From assembly GCF_001005085.2 (NCBI RefSeq), contig NZ_LBMU02000041.1:62001-126000 (forward strand): 64,000 bases of DNA, written 5' to 3'. Position 1 is the stretch's first letter. Each line of letters opens with the position of its first letter. Shown here piece after piece: positions 41,394 to 49,451 of this stretch. The stretch comes from Streptomyces humi. Lineage in GTDB: Bacteria > Actinomycetota > Actinomycetes > Streptomycetales > Streptomycetaceae. A program made the translations under genes and the position numbers. The notes beneath the pieces were generated by a model. It was not told where the DNA came from and did not search any database. It was given only the letters and a program-made list of their open reading frames with translations.

Positions 41394-42073
41394 GAGCCCG
41401 AGCCTTTCGCTTCGTTCGACTCTCCGGCGCCCGCCGGGACGAGTCCGCGCTCACGCGCGTAGTCCTCCAGCATGCCGCGCAGTTGACGGCGGCCCCGGTG
41501 CAGCCGGGACATCACCGTACCGATGGGTGTCCCCATGATGTCCGCGATCTCCTTGTACGCAAAGCCCTCTACGTCGGCGAGGTAGACGGCGATGCGGAAC
41601 TCCTCGGGGATCGCTTGCAGCGCTTCCTTCACGTCCGAGTCGGGCAGGTGGTCGAGCGCCTGCGACTCCGCGGAGCGCAGACCCGTCGACATGTGCGACT
41701 CGGCACGGGCGAGCTGCCAGTCCTCGATCTCCTCGGCCGCCGAGCGCTGGGGTTCACGCTGCTTCTTGCGGTACGAGTTGATGAAGGTGTTGGTGAGAAT
41801 GCGGTAGAGCCACGCCTTGAGGTTGGTGCCCTCGCGGAACTGGTGGAAGGACGCGTACGCCTTGGCGTAGGTCTCCTGCACCAGGTCCTCGGCGTCGGCC
41901 GGGTTGCGTGTCATGCGCAGCGCGGCCGAGTACATCTGGTCGAGGAATTCGAGCGCGTCCCGTTCGAAGCGCGCGGTGCGCTCCGACGTCGACTCCGCGC
42001 CCGTGCCCTGGCCCTCGGGCAGCTCCGCCTGGCCGTTGTCGGTCCCTGCGTCGGTACCGGTGACCGGACCCAC
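41390..42073 (-). CDS. sigR: ECF sigma factor SigR
   Basis: The thiol-oxidative-stress ECF sigma factor (227 aa from GTG 42073). Region 2 is ALEFLDQMYSAALRMTRNPADAEDLVQETYAKAYASFHQF and region 4 is EALQAIPEEFRIAVYLADVEGFAYKEIADIMGTPIGTVMSRLHRGRRQL. SigR controls thioredoxin, mycothiol and proteolysis genes. The frame stays open upstream to an ATG at 42238, which gives a longer isoform. A sigma-R-type promoter lies just before that ATG, so the operon is autoregulated and the long form is made under stress. The spacing between GAGGAG and GTG 42073 is unusually short. Confidence 0.95.
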   Translation of the reverse strand: MGPVTGTDAGTDNGQAELPEGQGTGAESTSERTARFERDALEFLDQMYSAALRMTRNPADAEDLVQETYAKAYASFHQFREGTNLKAWLYRILTNTFINSYRKKQREPQRSAAEEIEDWQLARAESHMSTGLRSAESQALDHLPDSDVKEALQAIPEEFRIAVYLADVEGFAYKEIADIMGTPIGTVMSRLHRGRRQLRGMLEDYARERGLVPAGAGESNEAKGSGS

Positions 42074-42238
42074 CTCCTCAAGTTCCCGGGCAGGACCAAA
42101 ACCGATCCCACTCGACTCGGAGGATAGAACACGACCCGTGCCTGCCGCCGCTCGAATAGGAGCGGTCTTGGCCGCGTGCAGCACCGTCCACTCCAGGTCA
42201 GCGCTGCTGCTGCGGCTCGGGCAGATGGTCGAACCCAT
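42074..42238 (-). other. sigR: N-terminal extension of the long SigR' isoform
   Basis: 55 in-frame codons before the SigR GTG, beginning with ATG at 42238 (MGSTICPSRS) and rich in Ala, Ser and Gly. In S. coelicolor a 55-residue extension produces the unstable, stress-induced SigR' isoform, which is degraded by ClpP proteases to end the response. The length here is identical, so I infer the same mechanism. Confidence 0.8.
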
Positions 42239-42296
42239 GCGGCGGACTTCCTCTCCTTCGGCGTCGGCGCTGGTGCCCCAGCACTTATGTCCGCCT

Positions 42297-42322
42297 CAAC
42301 AGCAGTCCGTCACGCAACATTC
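42297..42322 (-). promoter_or_regulatory. Sigma-R-type promoter (sigRp2-like)
   Basis: On the minus strand GGAAT (42322-42318), an 18-nt spacer, and GTT (42299-42297), an exact match to the SigR consensus GGAAT-N18-GTT. It is about 60 bp before the ATG of the long SigR form and 8 bp past the stop of the upstream hydrolase gene. Confidence 0.88.
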
Positions 42323-42329
42323 CCGGCCG

Positions 42330-42962
42330 TCACCCGAGGGCCGTGACCCATGCGGTGACCGCGTCCGTGATGATCGTCACTGCCCGCTCCTGCCCGATGT
42401 CCGCCCGTTTGGGCACCGCGAAGCCATGATCGCCGTGGGGTACCTCGACCAGTTCGTAGTCCCCGTCGGGAAACTCGGCCGGCTTGCCGAACGGGTCGTT
42501 CCCGCCCTGGACGACGAGCGTGGGCACCCCGGCCCCCAGCAGCTCCGCGGCGCGTGACTTCTCCGGGCTGCCCGGCGGGTGCAGCGGGAAGCTGAGGGCG
42601 AGGACCCCGGCCGCGCCCAGCTCGGTGGCCGTACGGCAGGCGACCCGGGCGCCCGCGCTGCGGCCGCCGGAGACCACCGGCAGCCCGGGCGCGGCGAGCG
42701 CCGGCCACACGCCCCGCCATCCCGTGTCGAGCGTCTTCGGCGCGGGCGCGACCTTCTTCCCGGCGACCCGCCAGGGCTGCTCGACGAGGGCCACGGTCAC
42801 GCCGTGCCCGGGAAGCGCGGCGGCGATCGCCCGCAGGTCCCGTGCCTCGATGCCGCCGCCGGCCCCGTGGCTCACGGCGAGCACCAGCCGCGCCTTCTCC
42901 GCCTCGTGCCAGGTGACGCGGGCGTCCCCCGCGTCCGTACCGACGATCTTCGATGTGGTCAC
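42330..42962 (-). CDS. Alpha/beta hydrolase (KANL3/Tex30-like)
   Basis: A 210-residue alpha/beta hydrolase. The nucleophile elbow reads GGRSAGARVAC, the acid lies in VVQGGNDPFGKP, and the histidine in PHGDHGF, so the triad Ser-Asp-His is intact. VLAVSHGAGGG near the N-terminus forms the oxyanion loop. Members of this group are called dienelactone-hydrolase or KANL3/Tex30-like; substrate unknown. The GTG start has TAGCCT 6 nt upstream and no ribosome binding site. It lies directly upstream of sigR. Confidence 0.87.
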   Translation of the reverse strand: MTTSKIVGTDAGDARVTWHEAEKARLVLAVSHGAGGGIEARDLRAIAAALPGHGVTVALVEQPWRVAGKKVAPAPKTLDTGWRGVWPALAAPGLPVVSGGRSAGARVACRTATELGAAGVLALSFPLHPPGSPEKSRAAELLGAGVPTLVVQGGNDPFGKPAEFPDGDYELVEVPHGDHGFAVPKRADIGQERAVTIITDAVTAWVTALG

Positions 42963-42968
42963 GGGAGA

Positions 42969-42974
42969 AGGCTA
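42969..42974 (-). promoter_or_regulatory. Putative -10 (TAGCCT), leaderless GTG start
   Basis: On the minus strand TAGCCT lies 6 nt before the GTG of the hydrolase gene. It overlaps the stop codon of the upstream SRAP gene (42972-42974). Confidence 0.45.
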
Positions 42975-43787
42975 GAAGAGTGTGCCCTCCTCGGGCCCCT
43001 CCAGCTCCTTCAGCAGCTCCGGGCCGTTGTTGCGGACGTTGCTGACGGCCGTGGCGACCGGGTAGGCCCGCATCAGGCCCTCCGGCGGCGGGGCCAGCAG
43101 CGACCGCAGCTCCTCGACGTCGGTGCGCGCCGGGTCGAGCCAGGCGTCCCAGCGGTCCGGGGTCAGCATCAGCGGCATCCGGGGGTGGATGTCCGCGAGC
43201 GTCCGCGGCCCCTCGGCCGGCGCGACCGCCAGCGGCGCGGTCTCCGCCTCCGTCGTGATCACCGAGCAGGTCGCCCACCAGGCCAGCGGGTGCTCGTCGG
43301 GCAGGGTGCGGTCCCGCCAGAACTCGTACAGACCCGCCATGGCGAACACCGAACCGTCGGCCGGGAGCACGAAGTAGGGCTGCTTGCGCGGCCGCTTCTT
43401 CTTCCCCTCGACCTCCAGGTCGCGCTCCTCCTTGGCGGTGACCCACTCGTAGTAGCCGTCGGCGGGCACGATGCAGCGGCGGGCGGCGAAGGCGCGGCGG
43501 TACGACGGCTTCTCGTGCACGGTCTCGGCCCGCGCGTTGATCATCCGGGCGCCGCCCTCGGGCGTCTTGGCCCAGGAGGGCACCAGCCCCCACTTGAGCC
43601 TGCGCAGCTGGCGAACCGGGCGGCGGTCGTCGGCGTCTTTCAACGGACGGTCGAGGACGACGTAGACCTCCTTGGTCGGAGCCACGTTGTAGTCGGGCTC
43701 CAGGGTCTCCTCGGGCGCCCACTTCTCCACTTCAAAGATTCCTGCGAGATCCTCGGGCCCACGACTGGATGCATACCGTCCGCACAT
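42972..43787 (-). CDS. SRAP-domain protein (YedK/HMCES-like)
   Basis: A 271-residue SOS-response-associated peptidase-fold protein that shields abasic sites in single-stranded DNA by forming a covalent bond through Cys2. MCGRYASS at the N-terminus supplies this cysteine. NVAPTKEVYVV, MINARAETVHEKPSYRRAFAARRCIVPADGYYEW, and the His in DIHPRMPLML complete the active site. The ATG at 43787 is fixed by the need for Cys at position 2. It points away from the M50-like protease gene. Confidence 0.94.
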   Translation of the reverse strand: MCGRYASSRGPEDLAGIFEVEKWAPEETLEPDYNVAPTKEVYVVLDRPLKDADDRRPVRQLRRLKWGLVPSWAKTPEGGARMINARAETVHEKPSYRRAFAARRCIVPADGYYEWVTAKEERDLEVEGKKKRPRKQPYFVLPADGSVFAMAGLYEFWRDRTLPDEHPLAWWATCSVITTEAETAPLAVAPAEGPRTLADIHPRMPLMLTPDRWDAWLDPARTDVEELRSLLAPPPEGLMRAYPVATAVSNVRNNGPELLKELEGPEEGTLF

Positions 43788-43838
43788 ACGTGCAACACTG
43801 CCAGACTCCACGCGCCCATAGGGAGTAACCACCGGACC

Positions 43839-44561
43839 ATGGACAGCACCGCCGCCCTCGCGCTGCCCGACTTCTGGGACCGTCTCACGGGGACCCAGAC
43901 CGACCCCGACCTCTGGGTGGTCCTCGCGACCCTGGTCGCCGCGCTCGCGGTGGTCGTCCCGCACACCCTGTGGCGGATATCCCGCAACGCCATCACGATC
44001 GCCCACGAGGGCGGTCACGGCCTGGTCGCCCTGCTCACCGGCCGCCAGCTGACCGGCATCCGGCTGCACTCGGACACCAGCGGCCTCACGCTCAGCCGGG
44101 GCAAGCCGCACGGCATCGGCATGATCCTCACGGCCGCGGCCGGCTACACCGCGCCCCCGCTGCTGGGCCTGGGCGGGGCGGCCCTGCTGGGCGCCGGCCG
44201 CATCACGCTGCTCCTCTGGGTCGCGACCGCGCTGCTCGTCGTCATGCTCGTGATGATCCGCAACGCGTACGGCGTACTGACGGTGTTCCTGACGGGCGGC
44301 ACCTTCCTGCTGGTGTCCTGGCTGGCGGGCTCCCAGGTGCAGGCGGCGTTCGCGTACGCGGTGGTGTGGTTCCTGCTGCTGGGCGGGGTGCGTCCGGCGT
44401 TCGAGCTCCAGGCGAAGCGCTCGCGGGGCGGGGCGGGTGACTCGGACGCGGACCAGCTGTCCCGCCTCACCCATCTCCCCGCGGCCGTGTGGCTGTTCCT
44501 GTTCCACACGGTCTCGCTGTGCTCGCTGATCGGCGGGGGCAGGTGGCTGCTCGGGATGTGA
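43839..44561 (+). CDS. M50-family membrane metalloprotease
   Basis: A 240-residue membrane protein with the zinc-protease motif HEGGH at 56-60 in a hydrophobic setting and about six further membrane segments. The size and the single N-terminal HExxH suit the M50B-like group common in actinobacteria (site-2-protease fold, no PDZ). Its substrate is unknown. The ATG at 43839 follows GGGAG at a slightly long distance. Confidence 0.88.
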   Translation: MDSTAALALPDFWDRLTGTQTDPDLWVVLATLVAALAVVVPHTLWRISRNAITIAHEGGHGLVALLTGRQLTGIRLHSDTSGLTLSRGKPHGIGMILTAAAGYTAPPLLGLGGAALLGAGRITLLLWVATALLVVMLVMIRNAYGVLTVFLTGGTFLLVSWLAGSQVQAAFAYAVVWFLLLGGVRPAFELQAKRSRGGAGDSDADQLSRLTHLPAAVWLFLFHTVSLCSLIGGGRWLLGM

Positions 44562-44580
44562 CGCTCGCCCCACGGGGGCA

Positions 44581-44654
44581 GCGTCACGGAGGCGCTGGAG
44601 TCTCCCCGGCGTGATGCTCACCCGGCAGGGGCAGCGGCGTCACGGAGGCGCTGG
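44581..44654 (+). repeat. 18-bp direct repeat pair
   Basis: GCGTCACGGAGGCGCTGG occurs at 44581-44598 and again at 44637-44654, in the gap after the M50 gene. The second copy abuts the dispersed repeat at 44660. Confidence 0.75.
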
Positions 44655-44659
44655 GGTCC

Positions 44660-44720
44660 CGCCGGCCGGCCGAAGGCCGGGAGAGGAACTGCGCGACCGG
44701 TCCCCGCGGCGCCGCACCCG
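44660..44720 (+). repeat. Dispersed intergenic repeat, copy 6
   Basis: Imperfect hairpin GCCGGCC-GGCCGAAGGCCGG followed by AGAGGAACTGCGCGACCGGT. Lies between the M50 protease gene and aroA. Same family as 15282. Confidence 0.6.
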
Positions 44721-44744
44721 AAGGCTCCACGGGCGGCCGCACAC

Positions 44745-44750
44745 TAAAGT
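44745..44750 (+). promoter_or_regulatory. Putative -10 (TAAAGT), leaderless aroA
   Basis: TAAAGT lies 6 nt before the aroA ATG, and no Shine-Dalgarno sequence precedes the gene. Confidence 0.5.
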
Positions 44751-44756
44751 GAGCCC

Positions 44757-46085
44757 ATGGCCGCAAACCCCACCGCACCAACCGCCCTCTGGCCCGCCCC
44801 CCACGCGCGCGGAGCCGTCGACGCGACGGTTCACGTGCCGGGGTCCAAGTCGGTCACCAACCGCGCCCTCGTCCTCGCCGCCCTCGCCTCCGAGCCCGGC
44901 TGGCTGCGCCGCCCGCTGCGGTCCCGCGACACCCTGCTGATGGCCGGCGCCCTGCGCGCGATGGGCGTGGGCATCGAGGAGGGCGTGGGCCCGGACGGCT
45001 CCGGTGAGGCCTGGCGCGTGATCCCCGCGGGGCTGCGCGGCCCCGCCACCGTGGACGTCGGCAACGCCGGCACGGTGATGCGCTTCCTGCCGCCCGTCGC
45101 CACCCTCGCCACCGGCGACATCCGCTTCGACGGCGACCCCCGTTCCTACGAGCGTCCGCTGCACGGCGTGATCGACGCCCTGCGTGCCCTCGGCGCCCGC
45201 ATCGACGACGAGGGCCGCGGCGCGCTGCCCCTCACCGTCCACGGCAGCGGCGCCCTGGACGGCGGCCCGGTGTCGGTCGACGCCTCGTCCTCCTCCCAGT
45301 TCGTGTCGGCCCTGCTGCTCTCGGGACCGCGCTTCAACCAGGGCGTGGAGGTCCGCCACACCGGCGCGAGCCTGCCCTCCCTCCCGCACATCCGGATGAC
45401 CGTCGACATGCTGCGCGCGGTCGGCGCCCAGGTCGACACCCCGGAGTCGGGCGGCGAGCCGAACGTCTGGCGGGTCACCCCGGGCGCCCTGCTCGGCCGC
45501 GACCTGACCGTGGAACCCGACCTCTCCAACGCCCAGCCGTTCCTGGCCGCCGCCCTGGTGACGGGCGGCAGGGTGCTGATCCCGGACTGGCCGTCCCGGA
45601 CCACCCAGCCGGGTGACCGGCTGCGGGAGATCTTCACCGAGATGGGCGGTTCCTGCGAACTGACGGAGTACGGGCTGGAGTTCACCGGCTCGGGCCGGAT
45701 CCACGGCATCGACGTCGACCTCGGCGACGTCGGAGAGCTGACCCCCGGCATCGCGGCGGTCGCCGCCCTCGCCGACTCCCCCTCCACCCTGCGGGGCGTG
45801 TCCCATCTGCGTCTGCACGAGACGGACCGGCTGGCCGCGCTCACCAAGGAGATCAACGAGCTGGGCGGTGACGTCACCGAGACCGCCGACGGCCTGCACA
45901 TCCGCCCGCGCCCGCTGCACGGCGGGGTCTTCCACACCTACGAGGACCACCGCATGGCGACCGCCGGTGCGATCATCGGCCTGGCCGTGCCGGGCGTACG
46001 GATCGAGAACGTGGCGACGACCGCGAAGACCCTGCCGGACTTCCCCGACCTGTGGACCGGGATGCTCGGGAGCGGTGGGGCGTAG
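44757..46085 (+). CDS. aroA: 5-enolpyruvylshikimate-3-phosphate synthase
   Basis: Sixth enzyme of the shikimate pathway, joining phosphoenolpyruvate and shikimate-3-phosphate. The 442-residue protein shows PGSKSVTNRALVLAALA (residues 28-44), the GNAGTVMRFLPPVA loop, DASSSSQFVSALLLS, and the C-terminal HLRLHETDRLAAL and YEDHRMATAGAIIGL stretches. The rsgA gene follows after 12 bp and is probably cotranscribed. Confidence 0.96.
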   Translation: MAANPTAPTALWPAPHARGAVDATVHVPGSKSVTNRALVLAALASEPGWLRRPLRSRDTLLMAGALRAMGVGIEEGVGPDGSGEAWRVIPAGLRGPATVDVGNAGTVMRFLPPVATLATGDIRFDGDPRSYERPLHGVIDALRALGARIDDEGRGALPLTVHGSGALDGGPVSVDASSSSQFVSALLLSGPRFNQGVEVRHTGASLPSLPHIRMTVDMLRAVGAQVDTPESGGEPNVWRVTPGALLGRDLTVEPDLSNAQPFLAAALVTGGRVLIPDWPSRTTQPGDRLREIFTEMGGSCELTEYGLEFTGSGRIHGIDVDLGDVGELTPGIAAVAALADSPSTLRGVSHLRLHETDRLAALTKEINELGGDVTETADGLHIRPRPLHGGVFHTYEDHRMATAGAIIGLAVPGVRIENVATTAKTLPDFPDLWTGMLGSGGA

Positions 46086-46097
46086 GGGCGTACGACC

Positions 46098-47108
46098 ATG
46101 CGCCGCTACGGCAAGCACACCGACGAGGACGACATCCGCTCCCGTCCCAACCGCAAGGGCAACCGCCCGCGGACCAACATCCGCCCCAAGCACGAGGACG
46201 CCGCCGAGGGGATGGTCCTCACCGTCGACCGGGGGCGGCTGACCTGCCTGGTCGACGACCGTACGATCCTCGCGATGAAGGCCCGCGAACTGGGCCGCAA
46301 GGCGGCGGTGGTCGGCGACCGGGTCGCCCTGGTCGGCGACCTCTCCGGCAAGAAGGACACCCTCGCCCGGATCGTGCGCATCGAGGACCGCAGCTCGGTG
46401 CTGCGCCGCACCGCCGATGACGACGACCCGTTCGAGCGGGTGGTGGTCGCCAACGCCGACCAGCTGGCGATCGTCACCGCGCTGGCCGACCCGGAGCCCC
46501 GCCCCCGGCTCATCGACCGCTGCCTGGTCGCGGCCTACGACGGCGGGCTCACCCCCCTGCTGGTCATGACCAAGTCGGACCTGGCCCCGCCGGACAAGCT
46601 CCTGGAGCTGTACGGCGACCTGGAGATCCCTCACGTGGTCACGAGCCGCGAGGAGCTGGAGACGGGGGACGCGGCCCGGCGCGTCCAGGAGCATCTCGAC
46701 GGCAAGATCACGGCGTTCGTGGGCCACTCCGGCGTCGGCAAGACGACCCTGGTGAACGCGCTGGTCCCGGTGGACCGGCGGCGTACGACGGGCCATGTGA
46801 ACGCGGTGACGGGCCGCGGCCGCCACACCACGACCTCCGCGCTGGCCCTCCCCCTCGCCGGCGACGACGGCTGGGTCGTCGACACCCCCGGGGTCCGCTC
46901 CTTCGGTCTGGCGCACATCGATCCGTCCCGCGTGATCCACGCCTTCCCCGACCTGGAGCCCGGCACGGTGGACTGCCCGCGCGCGTGCAGTCACGACGAG
47001 CCCGACTGCGCGCTGGACGGGTGGGTCGCCGAGGGCCACGCGGACCCCGCCCGGCTCTACTCGCTGCGCCGGCTGCTGGCCACGCGGGAACGCAAGGAGG
47101 GCGACTGA
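46098..47108 (+). CDS. rsgA: Ribosome small-subunit GTPase RsgA
   Basis: A circularly permuted GTPase that assists 30S maturation. An N-terminal OB fold (about 38-100) precedes the GTPase motifs in permuted order: G4 TKSD (158-161), G1 GHSGVGKTT (209-217), G3 DTPG (262-265). A C-terminal zinc-binding segment CPRACSHDEPDC follows. The first 30 residues are basic and flexible. It follows aroA directly. Confidence 0.95.
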   Translation: MRRYGKHTDEDDIRSRPNRKGNRPRTNIRPKHEDAAEGMVLTVDRGRLTCLVDDRTILAMKARELGRKAAVVGDRVALVGDLSGKKDTLARIVRIEDRSSVLRRTADDDDPFERVVVANADQLAIVTALADPEPRPRLIDRCLVAAYDGGLTPLLVMTKSDLAPPDKLLELYGDLEIPHVVTSREELETGDAARRVQEHLDGKITAFVGHSGVGKTTLVNALVPVDRRRTTGHVNAVTGRGRHTTTSALALPLAGDDGWVVDTPGVRSFGLAHIDPSRVIHAFPDLEPGTVDCPRACSHDEPDCALDGWVAEGHADPARLYSLRRLLATRERKEGD

Positions 47109-47124
47109 CCACCACGGTGTTTGT

Positions 47125-47140
47125 CCTGACCCGAGTCAGG
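47125..47140 (+). promoter_or_regulatory. Inverted repeat and promoter region before the SMR gene
   Basis: CCTGAC-CCGA-GTCAGG is a perfect 6-bp inverted repeat with a 4-nt centre. A -10-like CATAAT lies 6 bp further on (47147-47152). This may be an operator for the exporter, possibly for the TetR-type regulator encoded downstream on the other strand. Confidence 0.5.
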
Positions 47141-47184
47141 TAAGTGCATAATCGCACCGAGCCGGACGTACGGGAGGACAGCAC

Positions 47185-47508
47185 ATGGCGTGGCTGCTGG
47201 TGATCGTCGCCGGAATCCTGGAGACCGGCTTCGCCGTCTGCCTCAAGCTCTCCCACGGCTTCACCCGGCTGTGGCCGACGATCGCCTTCGCCTCCTTCGC
47301 CCTCGGCAGCTTCGGTCTGCTGACCCTCTCCCTGAAGAAGCTGGACGTGGGCCCGGCCTACGCGGTGTGGACGGGCATCGGCGCGGCGGGCACGGCGATC
47401 TACGGCATGGTCTTCCTGGGTGACCTGGTCTCGGTCCTGAAAATCGTCTCGATCAGCCTGGTGATCACGGGCGTCATCGGCCTCCAACTGTCAGGCTCCG
47501 CCCACTGA
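47185..47508 (+). CDS. sugE: Small multidrug resistance family exporter (SugE/Gdx-like)
   Basis: A 107-residue four-helix transporter that works as a dimer. Glu13 in ILETGFAVCLKLSHGFTRLWPT is the conserved proton/substrate site, and the LSHGFTRLWP stretch is typical of the SugE (Gdx) branch, now known to export guanidinium, rather than the EmrE branch. GGGAGGA precedes the ATG. No guanidine riboswitch could be identified upstream. Confidence 0.92.
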   Translation: MAWLLVIVAGILETGFAVCLKLSHGFTRLWPTIAFASFALGSFGLLTLSLKKLDVGPAYAVWTGIGAAGTAIYGMVFLGDLVSVLKIVSISLVITGVIGLQLSGSAH

Positions 47509-47525
47509 GACGCCCCCGGCTCAAA

Positions 47526-47576
47526 CGCCCCGTAGGGGCGCGGGGAACTGCGCGACCAGCCCCCGCCCGCCCGCGC
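47526..47576 (+). repeat. Dispersed intergenic repeat, copy 7
   Basis: GCCCCGTAGGGGC hairpin, then the core GGGGAACTGCGCGACCAGCC and a CCCGCCCGCCCGCG run. Lies between the convergent stops of the SMR and TetR genes. Same family as 15282. Confidence 0.65.
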
Positions 47577-47602
47577 GTACTCACGGCCGCACGAACCCCC
47601 TT

Positions 47603-48199
47603 TCACACCGGCTGCCGATGAAGCACCCCCCGCACCAGCTCGGCGACGCCCCCCTCCCCCGGCGGCGCGGCCACACACGACAACGCGAGCCGGACGACCA
47701 GCTCGCACGACCGCGCGAGCTCACCCCCGTCCCGCCCGGACCCGGCCAGCACGGCCACCGCCCGGTCCCGCACGATCTGCACGAAGTCCCCGGGTGACGG
47801 CAGCGGCCCGTCCGCCCGCCGCTGCGCCGGCACCGCTGAGGAGGACGGCACCGCGGACAGCGTCGGCGCCGGCAACCGCTCGCTCCAGCACCCCGTGAGC
47901 ATCGCCCGTACCAGCACGTTCTCCCGGGCCGCCAGCGCCATCCACTCGGCCGTCGCCGTCAGGCGCTCCCGCGCCTCGCTGTGGCTTCCCAGCGCCCGTT
48001 CGACCCCCGCGAGATACCCGTCGGCCTCCCGGCGCACCAGCGCCCTCGCCAGGCCTTCCTTGCCGCCGAACTCGTTGTACAGCGTCTGCCGGGACACCCC
48101 GGCCGCCGCGGCCACGTCGACCATCCGGACGGCGGCCCACGGCCGGCGTGCCAGCGCCGCGTACGCGGCGTCGAGCAGGGATTCCCGGGCTGCCGGCAT
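47603..48199 (-). CDS. TetR-family transcriptional regulator
   Basis: A 198-residue repressor. The HTH lies at about residues 24-46 (VRMVDVAAAAGVSRQTLYNEFGGKEGLARAL), followed by a variable helical ligand domain. ATG 48199 is chosen over the adjacent ATG 48202 because GGAGG is 5 nt away rather than 2. It converges on the SMR exporter gene, an arrangement that suggests but does not prove control of that exporter. Confidence 0.9.
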   Translation of the reverse strand: MPAARESLLDAAYAALARRPWAAVRMVDVAAAAGVSRQTLYNEFGGKEGLARALVRREADGYLAGVERALGSHSEARERLTATAEWMALAARENVLVRAMLTGCWSERLPAPTLSAVPSSSAVPAQRRADGPLPSPGDFVQIVRDRAVAVLAGSGRDGGELARSCELVVRLALSCVAAPPGEGGVAELVRGVLHRQPV

Positions 48200-48437
48200 C
48201 ATCGCCTCCCTCGGGCGAGCGACTCTGCGCCCAGATTTGACGCGCACGAATCGACTGTCAAGGGTTCGCGAAGGCACCAGGGGGCGCCCTTCGGCCAACA
48301 CGCGCGGGCGCGCCGGAGTCCGCCATCCGGTCACCACGATCACCGTCCGCTGATCACAGGGTCACCGCACGGCGTCCCCAGAGCCCTCCCGGGGTCCTCC
48401 GGCGTCCCCCTGGTAGCCCCGCGCCGGTCCCGGCAGA

Positions 48438-48443
48438 TAGCGT
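48438..48443 (+). promoter_or_regulatory. Putative -10 (TAGCGT), leaderless hisN
   Basis: TAGCGT lies 7 nt before the hisN ATG; no Shine-Dalgarno sequence is visible. Confidence 0.5.
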
Positions 48444-48450
48444 TCGTGGC

Positions 48451-49251
48451 ATGCCGGACTACCTCGATGACCTGCGTCTCGCCCATGTGCTCGCGGATGC
48501 GGCCGACGCCGTCACCATGGACCGCTTCAAGGCCCTCGACCTCAAGGTCGAGACGAAGCCGGACATGACCCCCGTGAGCGAGGCGGACAAGGCCGCGGAG
48601 GAGCTGATCCGCGGCCAGTTGCAGCGTGCCCGTCCACGGGACGCGATCCTCGGCGAGGAGTACGGCATCGAGGGCACGGGTCCCCGCCGCTGGGTGGTCG
48701 ACCCGATCGACGGCACCAAGAACTACGTGCGCGGGGTGCCCGTCTGGGCCACCCTGATCTCCCTGACGGAGGCGGGCGAGGGCGGTTACCAGCCGGTCGT
48801 CGGTGTGGTCTCCGCGCCCGCGCTGGGCCGTCGCTGGTGGGCCGCGAAGGGCCACGGCGCCTTCACCGGGCGCAGCCTGTCCTCGGCGACCCGGCTGCGC
48901 GTCTCCCAGGTCTCGAAGCTGGCCGACGCGTCCTTCGCGTACTCCTCGCTGAGCGGCTGGGAGGAGCGGGGCCAGCTGAACGGCTTCCTGGACCTGACCC
49001 GCGAGGTGTGGCGCACGCGCGCGTACGGCGACTTCTGGCCGTACATGATGGTCGCCGAGGGGTCCGTGGACATCTGCGCGGAGCCGGAGCTGTCCCTATG
49101 GGACATGGCCGCCAACGCGATCGTCGTGACGGAGGCCGGCGGCTCCTTCACCGGCCTGGACGGCCGCCCCGGCCCGCACAGCGGCAACGCGGCGGCCTCC
49201 AACGGCCTCCTCCACGACGAGTTGCTCTCCTACCTCACCGAGCGTTACTGA
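48451..49251 (+). CDS. hisN: Histidinol-phosphatase HisN (IMPase fold)
   Basis: A 266-residue inositol-monophosphatase-fold enzyme that performs the histidinol-phosphate phosphatase step of histidine synthesis in actinobacteria. Metal-binding motifs are GEEYG (68-72), DPIDGTKNY (84-92) and ELSLWDMAANAIVVTEAGG (second aspartate site). Its length and sequence fit HisN better than SuhB or CysQ. It is likely monocistronic. Confidence 0.92.
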   Translation: MPDYLDDLRLAHVLADAADAVTMDRFKALDLKVETKPDMTPVSEADKAAEELIRGQLQRARPRDAILGEEYGIEGTGPRRWVVDPIDGTKNYVRGVPVWATLISLTEAGEGGYQPVVGVVSAPALGRRWWAAKGHGAFTGRSLSSATRLRVSQVSKLADASFAYSSLSGWEERGQLNGFLDLTREVWRTRAYGDFWPYMMVAEGSVDICAEPELSLWDMAANAIVVTEAGGSFTGLDGRPGPHSGNAAASNGLLHDELLSYLTERY

Positions 49252-49451
49252 AACGGTCTTCCGGGACGGGACCGCAGAACCTGAGGCACGAGGGAGCGCT
49301 CCACCCTCCCTCATATGAGCGCACACGCCCTCAATTGTCTTCGCGCACCCCCTTGTTGACTCCCGCTTTACCTGCCACCCTGAAAGCACCCCCATTTGTG
49401 AATTTGTGAATCGCCGAACTATCGGCGGTTCCGTAGGAGGTGGCACCTTTC

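Noticed and set aside
47109..47184. Guanidine-II (mini-ykkC) riboswitch before the SugE-like exporter
   Set aside because: Only one short hairpin with an ACG-containing loop can be drawn; the second conserved hairpin is missing. The clear inverted repeat CCTGAC/GTCAGG looks more like a protein operator.
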